From an uncultured Chitinophagaceae bacterium (GTDB lineage Bacteria; Bacteroidota; Bacteroidia; Chitinophagales; Chitinophagaceae): 64,000 nucleotides of DNA. The stretch lies in NCBI GenBank assembly GCA_937907395.1, contig CALCII010000013.1:1-64000 (forward strand), given 5' to 3'. The position numbers and the translations under genes are program-made. The notes under the pieces are model-generated. The model was not told the origin of the DNA, did not search any database, and saw only the letters and a program-made list of their open reading frames with translations. Below, piece after piece: positions 1 through 7,282 of this stretch (its first letter is position 1; every line of letters begins with the position of its first letter).

Positions 1-2
1 TC

Positions 3-989
3 GAGCAGGTAGGAGCCGACAATGAATTTAAGACACATTTACAAAATAATCTGCCGGTAACTAAGAATGGATATTTGTATATTTATGTGAGCAACGAGAC
101 ACCAAATATCGATGTGTTCTTTGACAATGTACAGGTGACACATATCCGTGGAGCGTTGGTGGAGGAAACGCATTATTATCCATTCGGACTTACTATGCAA
201 GTTATAAGCAGTAAGGCTTTAGGTGCAGGAGGTATTGATGTAGGTTGTGGGTGTCCAAATAAAAAAGGATTTAACGGGAATGAAAAACAGGAAAGAGAGT
301 TTAGTGATGGAAGTGGTTTCGATGTCTATGATTTTAATGCTCGAACTTACGACCAACAAGTAGGAAGGTTTATACAGATAGACCCTTTACTTGAAGAGGG
401 CAACCAAGAAATGATTAGCCCTTATCAATTTGCATATAACAATCCAATTAGGTTTAATGACCCAGATGGGATGTGTCCAATATGTCCTGCAATACCATAT
501 ATTATTGAAGGTATAGAAATAGCTTGGAGTGCTTATCGGGCTTACAAAACGGCAGAAACAGTAGTTACTGTCCTTGACCAAGCTAATCAGATTAATGCTG
601 CTAAATCAAAAAATGCAGCTAAGGGTAATCCGACTGTTACAAGTATGGTTATTGTTATTGATGCAAAAGGCAATCCTATTGCAATTTCAGAAGACCAAGC
701 CAATAAGATGGGTTTAAAACCAGGTCAGGTATTGAAGGCCGAAAGCCAAGAAAACAATGAGAAACATGGAGGTGGCAAGAATGCTCAACATGCAAATCAG
801 AAAGCACGGAATGCAGCTAAGGAAAAATATGAAGCTGCAAAAAAGGAATTAGACCGACTTAAAAGTAAACCCAATAAAACCAAAGAAGATAAAGAGCAAA
901 TACAAAAAATGGAAAAGAAAGTAAAACATGAAAAGCAAAAAATGGACAATACAGGTGAAAACCACAGTAGAAAAGCAAAAGGTAGTTAA
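3..989 (+). CDS. RHS-repeat core C-terminus with toxin tip 1 (5' end outside window)
   Basis: The reading frame is open from the left edge, so the protein starts outside the window. The first ~60 residues are the end of the RHS/YD shell (HYYPFGLTM block), followed by the RHS-associated core (GFDVYDFNARTYDQQVGRF, then NPIRFNDPDG), where the shell normally ends and the variable toxin begins. The tip after NDPDG has a hydrophobic patch (about nt 470-530), then a Lys/Glu-rich helical stretch ending in GENHSRKAKG. His residues (KHGGGKNAQH, ENHSRK) would suit a nuclease, but I cannot name the fold. In this family the tip is an antibacterial or contact-dependent toxin. A small gene 18 nt downstream is the natural immunity candidate. 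RHS call secure, toxin activity inferred. Confidence 0.85.
   Translation, partial: EQVGADNEFKTHLQNNLPVTKNGYLYIYVSNETPNIDVFFDNVQVTHIRGALVEETHYYPFGLTMQVISSKALGAGGIDVGCGCPNKKGFNGNEKQEREFSDGSGFDVYDFNARTYDQQVGRFIQIDPLLEEGNQEMISPYQFAYNNPIRFNDPDGMCPICPAIPYIIEGIEIAWSAYRAYKTAETVVTVLDQANQINAAKSKNAAKGNPTVTSMVIVIDAKGNPIAISEDQANKMGLKPGQVLKAESQENNEKHGGGKNAQHANQKARNAAKEKYEAAKKELDRLKSKPNKTKEDKEQIQKMEKKVKHEKQKMDNTGENHSRKAKGS
9..195 (+). repeat. RHS shell repeat, copy A
   Basis: This block is closely similar at DNA level to 3328-3514. Both encode VGADNE..K.H followed by NGYLYIYVSNETPNIDVFF and the HYYPFGL block. Similarity fades in the core just after YYPFGL. It could serve as homology for recombination that swaps toxin tips. 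Confidence 0.8.
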
Positions 990-1007
990 TTCAGTAAAAA
1001 ATAATTT

Positions 1008-1277
1008 ATGTTTACTTTCATTTTAGAATTTAGGGGTGGTACGTATGTTAGTCAAGTTCATTCAACTATTCTAACTAAAGCTATTATTGATTGGGGAAAA
1101 GAGTTGCAATCTATTGATATTAAGCATCTCGGATTAACTGGGAAAACTGAAATATTATCCATGTTAAACAAGGCTGAACCTATCGCATTGGATGGATTAA
1201 AAAATGTTTGGTTTTTAAGTTTATCAATTCGTCAAGGCTTTCTTTCTATCAATATTGTCAAAACAGTTACTCAATAA
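1008..1277 (+). CDS. candidate immunity protein for toxin tip 1
   Basis: This 89-residue cytoplasmic-looking protein has no signal peptide or membrane segment. It starts 18 nt after the RHS toxin stop codon on the same strand, the usual place for an immunity gene. It begins MFTFILEFRGGTYVSQV and has a conserved-looking PIALDGLKNVWFL stretch in its second half. I do not recognise a named family; the immunity role rests on position and size. It is the last intact gene before the first transposase remnant. Confidence 0.6.
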   Translation: MFTFILEFRGGTYVSQVHSTILTKAIIDWGKELQSIDIKHLGLTGKTEILSMLNKAEPIALDGLKNVWFLSLSIRQGFLSINIVKTVTQ

Positions 1278-1299
1278 TCTAAACTACCAAGCCCCCACT

Positions 1300-1322
1300 G
1301 GCGCAAGCGTCCCGCTTGTGCC
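1300..1322. repeat. REP-like palindrome, family 1
   Basis: A 23-nt hairpin: arm GGCGCAAGCG, loop TCC, arm CGCTTGTGCC, with one mismatch. It lies 28 nt before the start codon of the first transposase remnant, the place where a REP-associated tyrosine transposase usually has its cognate palindrome. Its sequence is unrelated to the palindromes near the other two transposases here. Confidence 0.65.
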
Positions 1323-1350
1323 TTCAATAATTATTTTTTAGTTTAGTTTC

Positions 1351-1594
1351 ATGAGCAGGAAGTATAGGTTTGGTGATAATGACAAGTTGTATTTTATCAG
1401 TTTTGCTGTTGTGTACTGGATTGATTTGTTTATACGAAAAGAATATAAAGACATTTTAATAGAAAGCTGGAAGTATTGCCAAAAAGAGAAAGATTTAGAA
1501 ATATACGGCTGGTGTATTATGAGCAGTCATGTGCACATGATTATTGGAACCAAACGAAGGCCATTGGATAAGATTATTGGAGAGATGAAAAGTT
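1351..1594 (+). pseudogene. REP-associated tyrosine transposase 1, truncated
   Basis: This is the N-terminal ~81 residues of a Y1/HUH transposase (IS200/REP type). It has the LYFISFAVVYW opening, the WCIMSSHVHMIIG block with the metal-binding HUH pair, and the LDKIIGEMKSF block before the catalytic tyrosine. After MKSF the frame enters a palindromic element (1596-1689) and reads meaningless repeat codons to a stop at 1692. The tyrosine region and C-terminus are absent, so it cannot be active. It appears to have been broken by insertion of the short element. Confidence 0.85.
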
Positions 1595-1595
1595 T

Positions 1596-1689
1596 TCCTT
1601 CTCAGCAACGTCTCTCGCAGAGGACGTTGCGTACTACGAAGAATAGGTTTCTTAAACGCAACGTCCCTTTCAGGAGACGTTGCTGCGAA
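1596..1689. mobile_element. short palindromic element (MITE-like), copy 1
   Basis: About 94 nt with two imperfect palindromes of form GCAACGTC-N10-GACGTTGC: A at 1605-1630 and B at 1658-1683. They are joined by a 27-nt linker (GTACTACGAAGAATAGG...). The left and right ends match the ends of the transposase-bearing element at 5031-5722, so this looks like a non-autonomous derivative with the gene deleted. It sits inside transposase 1. Confidence 0.8.
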
Positions 1690-1901
1690 TAAAAGCGGTG
1701 CTTCCATGACCTGGCAGGGTACGAACTACACGGGGCTTACCATAACCACCACCACGCTCTATGTGGGTGGCTTTTTCGCCACTGTTGGTATTGTTGTTGA
1801 AATTAACGCACCACAGCCGTTGTTGTGTGTTTTCACCAACAACGACATCAAGGATGAACAGTTGAGAATACGTTACTATATTTGTTCTTGTTTGATAATC
1901 T
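1690..1901. other. intergenic remnant with palindromes
   Basis: I see no credible gene here; the small open frame over it has no family features. It contains a hairpin near 1762-1780 (GTGGC/GCCAC arms) and a stronger one at 1818-1844. It is probably the 5' flank of transposase 2. Confidence 0.5.
1818..1844. repeat. REP-like palindrome, family 2
   Basis: A 27-nt hairpin with arms CGTTGTTG and CAACAACG, an inner GTG/CAC extension with one bulge, and a TTTT loop. It lies 57 nt before the start of transposase 2. The sequence differs from the palindromes of transposases 1 and 3. Confidence 0.65.
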
Positions 1902-2318
1902 ATGATTAATTCCGAGCATCATCCTCAGTTTTTCACTGCTACAATATTGGCGTGGAAGCATATGCTTTCAAATGATAAATACAAAGAAATATTACTAAAC
2001 AGCCTTCGGTTTCTGGTTAAAGAACAGCGGGTAATTGTAAACAGCTTTGTAATTATGAGTAATCATATTCATCTTATCTGGCAAGCCGTAAATGGGTTCA
2101 CTCCCCAACAAATACAACATAGTTTTTTGAAATTTACTGCACAGCAAATGAAGTTTGACCTGCAGCAACATAATCCGGAATTATTAAAAGAGTTTCAGGT
2201 GAGTGCTGCAGACCGGCAGTATCAGTTTTGAGAACGGAATCCACTAAGTGTGGATTTGTATAGGGAAGAAGTATATTTTCAAAAATTGAACTATATTCAC
2301 TATAACCCTTTACAAGAA
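1902..2318 (+). pseudogene. REP-associated tyrosine transposase 2, nonsense-mutated and fused
   Basis: A second HUH transposase: FVIMSNHIHLIW carries the HUH pair, and FLKFTAQQMKF the segment near the catalytic residue. The frame is broken by TGA at 2229-2231 in the context QF-stop-ERNPLSVDLY. Relatives normally have Trp here (QFWERNPL), so one G-to-A change (TGG to TGA) explains the stop. The same frame then resumes with KLNYIHYNPLQ, a typical transposase C-terminal block, before passing at about 2313-2322 into unrelated RHS toxin sequence. The true C-terminus is missing. Confidence 0.8.
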
Positions 2319-2699
2319 GCAAATGATTGGTATAGAAATGGGAAAGGCGAAGCATTGTATGTAAATGCGGAAAAAATCGATTTAACTCCAGTTACAGTCT
2401 CTGAACTAAAAAATGCGGGAGGTGAAATGTTTAAGAATTTTTTCTTAACCACCAATACAAAAACAGGAATGGTTTATGGAACAATAAAAATTACATTAAG
2501 TGATGCAGATAATGGAACTGTTAAGTTAGGAGGGACTGGAGGTTTTCTTGATAGGTATGATTTCGAACAAAAGCCGTCAAATGGAACTTGGCAAAGGGCA
2601 GCAAGAAATTTCGGTACAAAAATAGGGGAGCTAAAAGCAGGGAAAGGTACACCTTTTAAAATTTTTAATTATGGGAATGGTTTTGTTGAAAGGGAATAA
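2319..2699 (+). pseudogene. orphan RHS toxin tip 2, fused in frame to transposase 2
   Basis: From NDWYRNGKGEALYVN onward the sequence looks like a Bacteroidota RHS toxin tip rather than a transposase: a beta-rich TGMVYGTIKITL stretch, FLDRYDFE, then GKGTPFKIFNYGNGFV at the C-terminus. The RHS shell that should precede it is gone. The only in-frame start downstream of the transposase stop is a GTG at 2250. It may be silent, or act as a donor cassette for recombination with a complete RHS gene. I recognise the tip type from similar RHS ends but know no biochemical activity for it. Confidence 0.6.
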
Positions 2700-2700
2700 A

Positions 2701-3189
2701 GTGATTTGTATTTGTTTGCTTATATTACTGGAATGTTGTTCGCCGAAAGAAGTGAAAAACAATTTTTACAATAAAACCCTAGGGCTTAATATAAAAGTAG
2801 AAGGGAAGGGATATGTTTATGTTGAAGAAAGTGCAAAAAATGAAGGGTTTTCCTTTAAAATTCTAAAATATGAACCTCTAAAAGGATCACTAATTCCTAA
2901 TTCAAAATTTTATCCTATGCCATATAAATTAAGGCAAGGATGGGGTGTTATGAATTGGAAGAGTACTCCTTTTATTGATACGAAAGGAGCATTAGATTTA
3001 TTATTCAAGTATAGTGTCGGAGACGAACAGTTAAAATCTCAAATTAGCACCTTTAAAAAGCTTATCGAATCTAAGGGAAATTATTTTGCTTATTATTATA
3101 GGAATGAAGGTGACTATATTTATTCTGTCGAATTTTATTTGCTTGATGTAAGTAATAATCAAATTTATATTATCGAAGTCGAAACATGA
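2701..3189 (+). CDS. small lipoprotein, candidate immunity to toxin tip 2
   Basis: About 162 residues. The most likely start is the GTG at 2701, right after the toxin tip stop at 2697-2699; in-frame ATGs at 2671 and 2677 overlap the tip. The N-terminus VICICLLILLECCSPKE is a lipoprotein signal with a lipobox-like LECC, so the product is probably membrane-anchored. The rest is a mixed alpha/beta domain with many aromatic residues (YFAYYYRNEGDYIYS). Periplasmic placement would suit immunity to a toxin that acts in or crosses the envelope. Function is inferred from position. Confidence 0.6.
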   Translation: MICICLLILLECCSPKEVKNNFYNKTLGLNIKVEGKGYVYVEESAKNEGFSFKILKYEPLKGSLIPNSKFYPMPYKLRQGWGVMNWKSTPFIDTKGALDLLFKYSVGDEQLKSQISTFKKLIESKGNYFAYYYRNEGDYIYSVEFYLLDVSNNQIYIIEVET

Positions 3190-3221
3190 ACCGATGATTT
3201 CTGCTGCTGTTGGTATTGATT

Positions 3222-3298
3222 CCTCCTTCTCAGCAACGTCTCTCGCAGAGGACGTTGCGTACTACGAAGAATAGGTTTCTTAAACGCAACGTCCCTTT
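3222..3298. mobile_element. short palindromic element (MITE-like), copy 2, right end truncated
   Basis: The left end and palindrome A (3233-3258) and the linker match copy 1 base for base. The right palindrome stops after CAACGTCCCTT and runs into the RHS fragment. The element lies exactly between immunity gene 2 and the third RHS fragment, marking a recombination junction. Confidence 0.75.
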
Positions 3299-3318
3299 TT
3301 GTTGCAAATAGTAGTAAT

Positions 3319-4422
3319 GTGGATCCGGTAGGTGCAGATAATGAGTGGAAAACACATATAAAAAATGATTTGCCAATTACTAAGAATGGATATTTGTATA
3401 TTTATGTAAGTAATGAAACACCGAATATCGATGTGTTCTTTGACAATGTACAGGTAACGCATATCCGTGGAGCATTGGTGGAGGAGACGCATTATTATCC
3501 GTTCGGATTGGTGATGAGTGGAATTAGTAGTAAATCTCTAAATTTTGGAAATCCCACTAATAAATTTAAGTTCAGCGGTAAAGAAGAACAGCGTCAGGAG
3601 TTCAGTGATGGAAGTGGATTAGAGTGGTTAGATTACGGGGCAAGGATGTATGATAACCAGATTGGAAGATGGCACACGCAAGACCCCCATGCTGACCGAT
3701 ACCTACCACTCTCTCCATATTCTGCATTCGCAGATAATCCAATTAATATTATGGACCCAGATGGCAGGGACATTATTGGACAGACAGAAGATGATGCAAA
3801 GAAATTTAAGGAAGATATACATAAAGTTTTGGCTGATAAAAAGTTTGATAAACTTCGGACTCTAATTGATGTCAAGGGTAAGACTTTTAAGCATATAAAT
3901 AAAGAGGCTATGGCAAAAGCATTAGACGGAGTTGAACTATCTGCTGATGAGCAAGCCTATGTTGATGTTGTGACTAATACAATTAATGCAAAAGAAAAGC
4001 ACACAGTAGAATATGTAAGTGGAGACTTTACCTCTGCCGAAGGCGCCACAGCTTTTAAAGACCATATGAATAAAACACAGGCAGGTGCTGGAAATGCAAT
4101 GTTAAGTCCGGATGGAAATTTGAGTACAAGTATTATTGACAGACTTGTTGGTCTAAATGTTCCAACTAAAGACGGCTCACATTCATTTATAAGTTCTAAA
4201 GCTCAAGGCAACGACAGAACTACCACTTCTAATCATGAATTATTTGGACATGGAATCCCTTCTTCAAGAGGGATGAGTCCTACTGATAATAATTCAAACG
4301 CAATTCGTATGGATAATTTAGTTAGGCGAATATTGGGTCTGCCTCAAAGGGATGGGAAAGACCACGGTGGATATAGTGAAGGACAAATTACTGACCCCCA
4401 AAAATTGCCCATAACCCAATAA
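3319..4422 (+). CDS. orphan RHS fragment with metallopeptidase-like toxin tip 3
   Basis: The frame starts just inside the right end of palindromic copy 2; a GTG at 3319 is the first usable start, and there is no full RHS shell or signal. The first ~65 residues repeat the shell block seen at 9-195, followed by the core (GLEWLDYGARMYDNQIGRW, NPINIMDPDGRD). The tip, after DPDG, is ~215 residues. Near its end is TTSNHELFGHGIP, with His306, Glu307 and His311, resembling the HE..GH zinc site of metallopeptidase-like RHS toxins. The spacing is HExxxH rather than HExxH, so catalysis is uncertain. Probably a displaced cassette, not expressed as a full toxin. Confidence 0.7.
   Translation: MDPVGADNEWKTHIKNDLPITKNGYLYIYVSNETPNIDVFFDNVQVTHIRGALVEETHYYPFGLVMSGISSKSLNFGNPTNKFKFSGKEEQRQEFSDGSGLEWLDYGARMYDNQIGRWHTQDPHADRYLPLSPYSAFADNPINIMDPDGRDIIGQTEDDAKKFKEDIHKVLADKKFDKLRTLIDVKGKTFKHINKEAMAKALDGVELSADEQAYVDVVTNTINAKEKHTVEYVSGDFTSAEGATAFKDHMNKTQAGAGNAMLSPDGNLSTSIIDRLVGLNVPTKDGSHSFISSKAQGNDRTTTSNHELFGHGIPSSRGMSPTDNNSNAIRMDNLVRRILGLPQRDGKDHGGYSEGQITDPQKLPITQ
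3328..3514 (+). repeat. RHS shell repeat, copy B
   Basis: Direct repeat of 9-195 with scattered, mostly synonymous differences. Both copies keep the codons for IRGALVEETHYYPFGL. Confidence 0.8.
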
Positions 4423-4432
4423 ATGAAGTAAA

Positions 4433-5008
4433 ATGAAAACAATCTGGTTCACTTTTTTACTTGTTTATTTTTCACTTGTATCAAAAGCACAAAGTGAGTG
4501 GGAAAAAGTATCTGATTCTTCAGCTATGATAAGTAGGGCGAAAGCAGATAGAATACTATCATATTTTGATACATTAAGAATGCCTAAACTTTTGTATTCC
4601 TTAGAAGACAGATACTACTACCTTATCATAAAAGACACGCCTTGTTATAAAGAATACTACATTGAGGTAGATAGTTTAGGAGACGTTGTTCAGTCACGTT
4701 TTTTGAATCAGAAAAAAAAAATGGGAAAGAAACAGAGAAAGCAAGCTGAACAATATCAAAACCTTTTATGTGAAAGCACTCCATTTAATTTGAGTCAATA
4801 CCATACGGATTATATCACAAGAATGCCAGACGCTAAATATATCAGTGGTAAGCCGACTTACTTTGTTGTGAAAGACATTGAAGGTAAGCGATACGGAGAA
4901 TATCGTTTGTCTGCGATTACGGCTCCTTCACTTATAGATAAAAGTCTGTGGAGTTATTTACTCAGACGATTGTCAGAAGAAACCGAAAAGAACAACAAAG
5001 CCCCGTGA
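4433..5008 (+). CDS. secreted protein, candidate immunity to toxin tip 3
   Basis: A 191-residue protein starting 10 nt after the stop of toxin tip 3. MKTIWFTFLLVYFSLVSKAQ is a Sec signal peptide with a cleavage site after KAQ, so the mature protein is periplasmic or outer-membrane facing. The body is charged, with a Lys-rich stretch KKKMGKKQRK. No family is recognised. Position right after an RHS tip and before a terminator supports an immunity role, and export fits a toxin acting outside the cytoplasm. Confidence 0.55.
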   Translation: MKTIWFTFLLVYFSLVSKAQSEWEKVSDSSAMISRAKADRILSYFDTLRMPKLLYSLEDRYYYLIIKDTPCYKEYYIEVDSLGDVVQSRFLNQKKKMGKKQRKQAEQYQNLLCESTPFNLSQYHTDYITRMPDAKYISGKPTYFVVKDIEGKRYGEYRLSAITAPSLIDKSLWSYLLRRLSEETEKNNKAP

Positions 5009-5022
5009 GGGGCTTTAGTTTT
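4998..5022 (+). terminator. rho-independent terminator
   Basis: AAAGCCCC GTGA GGGGCTTT hairpin followed by a T-rich run. It overlaps the last codons of the candidate immunity gene and ends the toxin 3 cassette just before the next mobile element. Confidence 0.8.
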
Positions 5023-5030
5023 TAGAGAGC

Positions 5031-5722
5031 TCCTTCTCAGCAACGTCTCTCGGAGAGGACGTTGCGTACTACGAAGAAGAGACTTACGTTTGTGTTATGC
5101 CTGTTAATAACACCATTCCATTCAGTGAGGGAATATTCTCTATTACATTTACTTGTGCCCGGTGGCTTCCGTTGATTGAGATGGTGAATGGCTATGATAT
5201 TGTATATAAATGGTTTGATCACCTTACATCCAAAGGCCATTTTATATCTGGTTATGTGATCATGCCCAACCATGTTCATGTACTTATTGGTTTTCGGAAT
5301 GTCGGTCAGTCAATCAATACTATAGTAGGCAATGGAAAGCGTTTTATGGCCTATGAAATCATAAGGCGTTTATAAGAGCAAAAGCAACTAATAATACTGG
5401 GGCAACTGGCTGCATCTGTCGAGCCTGACCGAAAAGCGAATAAGAAACAACATGATGTATGGGAGTTATCGTTCGACTGGAAAAAATGTGAGTCTGGGAG
5501 GTTTATAGAACAGAAGCTGGATTATTATCATAAAAATCCCTGTTCCGGGAAATGGAATTTATGCGCCAGCCCACAAGAGTATATTCATAGTTCAGCGAAA
5601 GTTTATCAAAAGGCTGAACAGGGCATATACCCGGTAACAAATTATTACGAGTTGTTTGATGTAGATTTGACAAAGTGATCGTTTTTAACGCAACGTCCCT
5701 TTCAGGAGACGTTGCTGCGAAA
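5031..5722 (+). mobile_element. REP-transposase element with palindromes at both ends
   Basis: About 690 nt. The left end is TCCTTCTCA plus palindrome A (5040-5065); the right end is palindrome B (5690-5715) plus TGCGAA. Between them lies one broken HUH transposase gene. The ends are the same as those of the two short copies at 1596 and 3222, so this looks like the autonomous parent. Its right end cuts the integrase remnant, which points to insertion or recombination there. Confidence 0.75.
5097..5678 (+). pseudogene. REP-associated tyrosine transposase 3, one in-frame stop
   Basis: 193 codons in one frame, broken once by TAA at 5373-5375. The first part has FSITFTCARWLPL, the HUH block YVIMPNHVHVLIGF and GNGKRFMAYEIIRRL with the likely catalytic Tyr. 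After the stop the same frame continues through HDVWELSFDWKKCES and EQKLDYYHKNPCSGKWNL to YELFDVDLTK, a full-looking C-terminus. A single base change would restore it, so inactivation appears recent; read-through or a sequencing error is also possible. Confidence 0.8.
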
Positions 5723-6307
5723 GAAGGAGAGATAGGCTTTGTATACATTAAAGCGGTTATCAGAAAAGCGGGCATTCAGTTCACTGCATTTATCAAGCGT
5801 GAGGTAAACTTTGCTTCTTGTAAATTTTTTTACCGGAATCTTGCTATAAGGCAGCATGAGTTCGGTATCGAATAACTCATCAGCTGCAGATAAAAATCCA
5901 TTGATTACAGATTTGATGTCCGTTTTAGTTTGTTGAATGCACTTTGTGCGCTCAAAGGCCCACCACAACGCTTTCTCTAAAGAAAATGAAGGAGATTTTT
6001 CTGTTGGCATTTCAATCATGAACTTACCGGTTACCGGGTTCCACATTCTTTTATGCAGCAGGTCTATCTCTTGGGTAATAAGATCCTGAGTAATACGCTG
6101 CCTGTCGGCCAGCTGCTTTGCTTCATTCATACCTTTCAGGCGGATGAGCTTTCCCCATAGTTCAGGAGACTCCCGGAATTGCGGATCATAGTACCTATAA
6201 TATATGATCCAAGTTTCGCCGGGCTTTAAAGCCTTCCTGCGCTTTTTCCAGTTGGCTGGAATGACTTTGATTTCGGTGTGATAACAACCGTTGATTGTGT
6301 AATGCAT
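5721..6307 (-). pseudogene. tyrosine integrase N-terminal remnant next to tRNA-Gln
   Basis: About 195 residues resembling the N-terminal arm-binding and SAM-like core-binding parts of Bacteroidota island integrases (KRRKALKPGETWIIYYRYYD; then CSELNARFSDNRFNVYKAYLS). The frame ends in palindrome B of the adjacent element, so the whole catalytic domain (Arg, His, Tyr) is missing. It reads away from the 3' end of tRNA-Gln, the standard arrangement for an integrase that used that tRNA as attachment site. It marks the border of the island on the left. Confidence 0.75.
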
Positions 6308-6394
6308 GTGGAGTGATTTATTTGTTCCCGAATTTGTTCACTCCACCCTTCAGAGAGATGGTAAAATATTTCTAACAGGTTGTTTTTAAGAAAG

Positions 6395-6465
6395 TTGCCC
6401 GACCTGGATTCGAACCAAGACAAACAGAACCAAAATCTGTCGTACTACCATTATACTATCGGGCA
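6395..6465 (-). tRNA. tRNA-Gln (TTG)
   Basis: Cloverleaf on the minus strand: acceptor TGCCCGA/TCGGGCA, anticodon loop with TTG, T-loop GGTTCGAATCC. Its 3' end faces the integrase remnant and is the probable attachment site of the left island. Confidence 0.95.
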
Positions 6466-6616
6466 ATGCCACACCAACAGGCGTTGGGGGTGCAAAAATA
6501 GGGTATCCTTTTATTCATCCCAAAAGCTTTTTTTAAATTATAAGAATCTTTTCTTCTCCCAACAGTTGGCATGCCGGCGGTTTACTTTTTAACTACCTTG
6601 AGTTAAATATTGAGCT

Positions 6617-7282
6617 ATGTATAAGGGGATTTTATTCATCATTTTGATTTCTACTATGTCTTTTATAAATCAATCCCGGACCAAAGTTGTGTTTTTTGGC
6701 GATTCTATTACAGAAATGGGTGTACGAGAAGGGGGATATATCTACCAGATCGACAGCATTTGTAAAGCGGAAGGAAAGGCTGACCGTTTTGAATTTGCAG
6801 GAGCAGGTATCGGAGGGAATAAAGTGTATGATTTGTACCTGCGTATGGAGAAAGATGTATTATCTAAGAATCCGGATGTGGTGGTGATTTATATTGGGGT
6901 TAATGATGTGTGGCACAAACAAATTGCAGGTACAGGAACAGATCCTGATAAGTTTGTAAAATTCTACGATGCCATTATTGAAAAACTGAAGGCAAAAGGA
7001 ATCAAAGTAATTCTGTGCACTCCTGCAGTAATTGGGGAGAAAACAGATTTCTCAAATCAGCAGGACGGCGATTTAAATGCCTATAGTTCCCTGATCAGGG
7101 AAATTGCCGCAAAGCATCAGCTGCCACTGGTAAATCTACGTCAGCTTTTCCTCGATTATAATCTGAAACACAATCCCGAAAATAAAGAGTCTGGTATACT
7201 CACCACAGACAGGGTGCATTTAAACTACAAAGGCAACCAGCTGGTTGCCCTTGAACTATGGAATGTTTTACAGAAGTATTAA
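6617..7282 (+). CDS. SGNH/GDSL-family hydrolase
   Basis: 221 residues. A short hydrophobic N-terminus (MYKGILFIILISTMSFI) suggests export or anchoring. Block I is VVFFGDSITEMG with catalytic Ser30; block III is YIGVNDVW with Asn96; block V is TDRVHLNYKG with Asp198 and His201. The fold therefore has a complete SGNH catalytic set and probably hydrolyses an ester (acetyl or acyl groups on sugars or lipids); the substrate cannot be read from sequence. It converges with tyrS and the two 3' ends overlap by 4 nt. Confidence 0.85.
   Translation: MYKGILFIILISTMSFINQSRTKVVFFGDSITEMGVREGGYIYQIDSICKAEGKADRFEFAGAGIGGNKVYDLYLRMEKDVLSKNPDVVVIYIGVNDVWHKQIAGTGTDPDKFVKFYDAIIEKLKAKGIKVILCTPAVIGEKTDFSNQQDGDLNAYSSLIREIAAKHQLPLVNLRQLFLDYNLKHNPENKESGILTTDRVHLNYKGNQLVALELWNVLQKY

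Noticed and set aside
1706..1909. 67-codon frame after short element 1
   Set aside because: Thr-rich translation of palindromic DNA, with no family features or clear start signal.
1296..5722. Palindrome copies as a CRISPR array
   Set aside because: Copies are far apart, irregular, and lack spacers of constant length; no cas genes.
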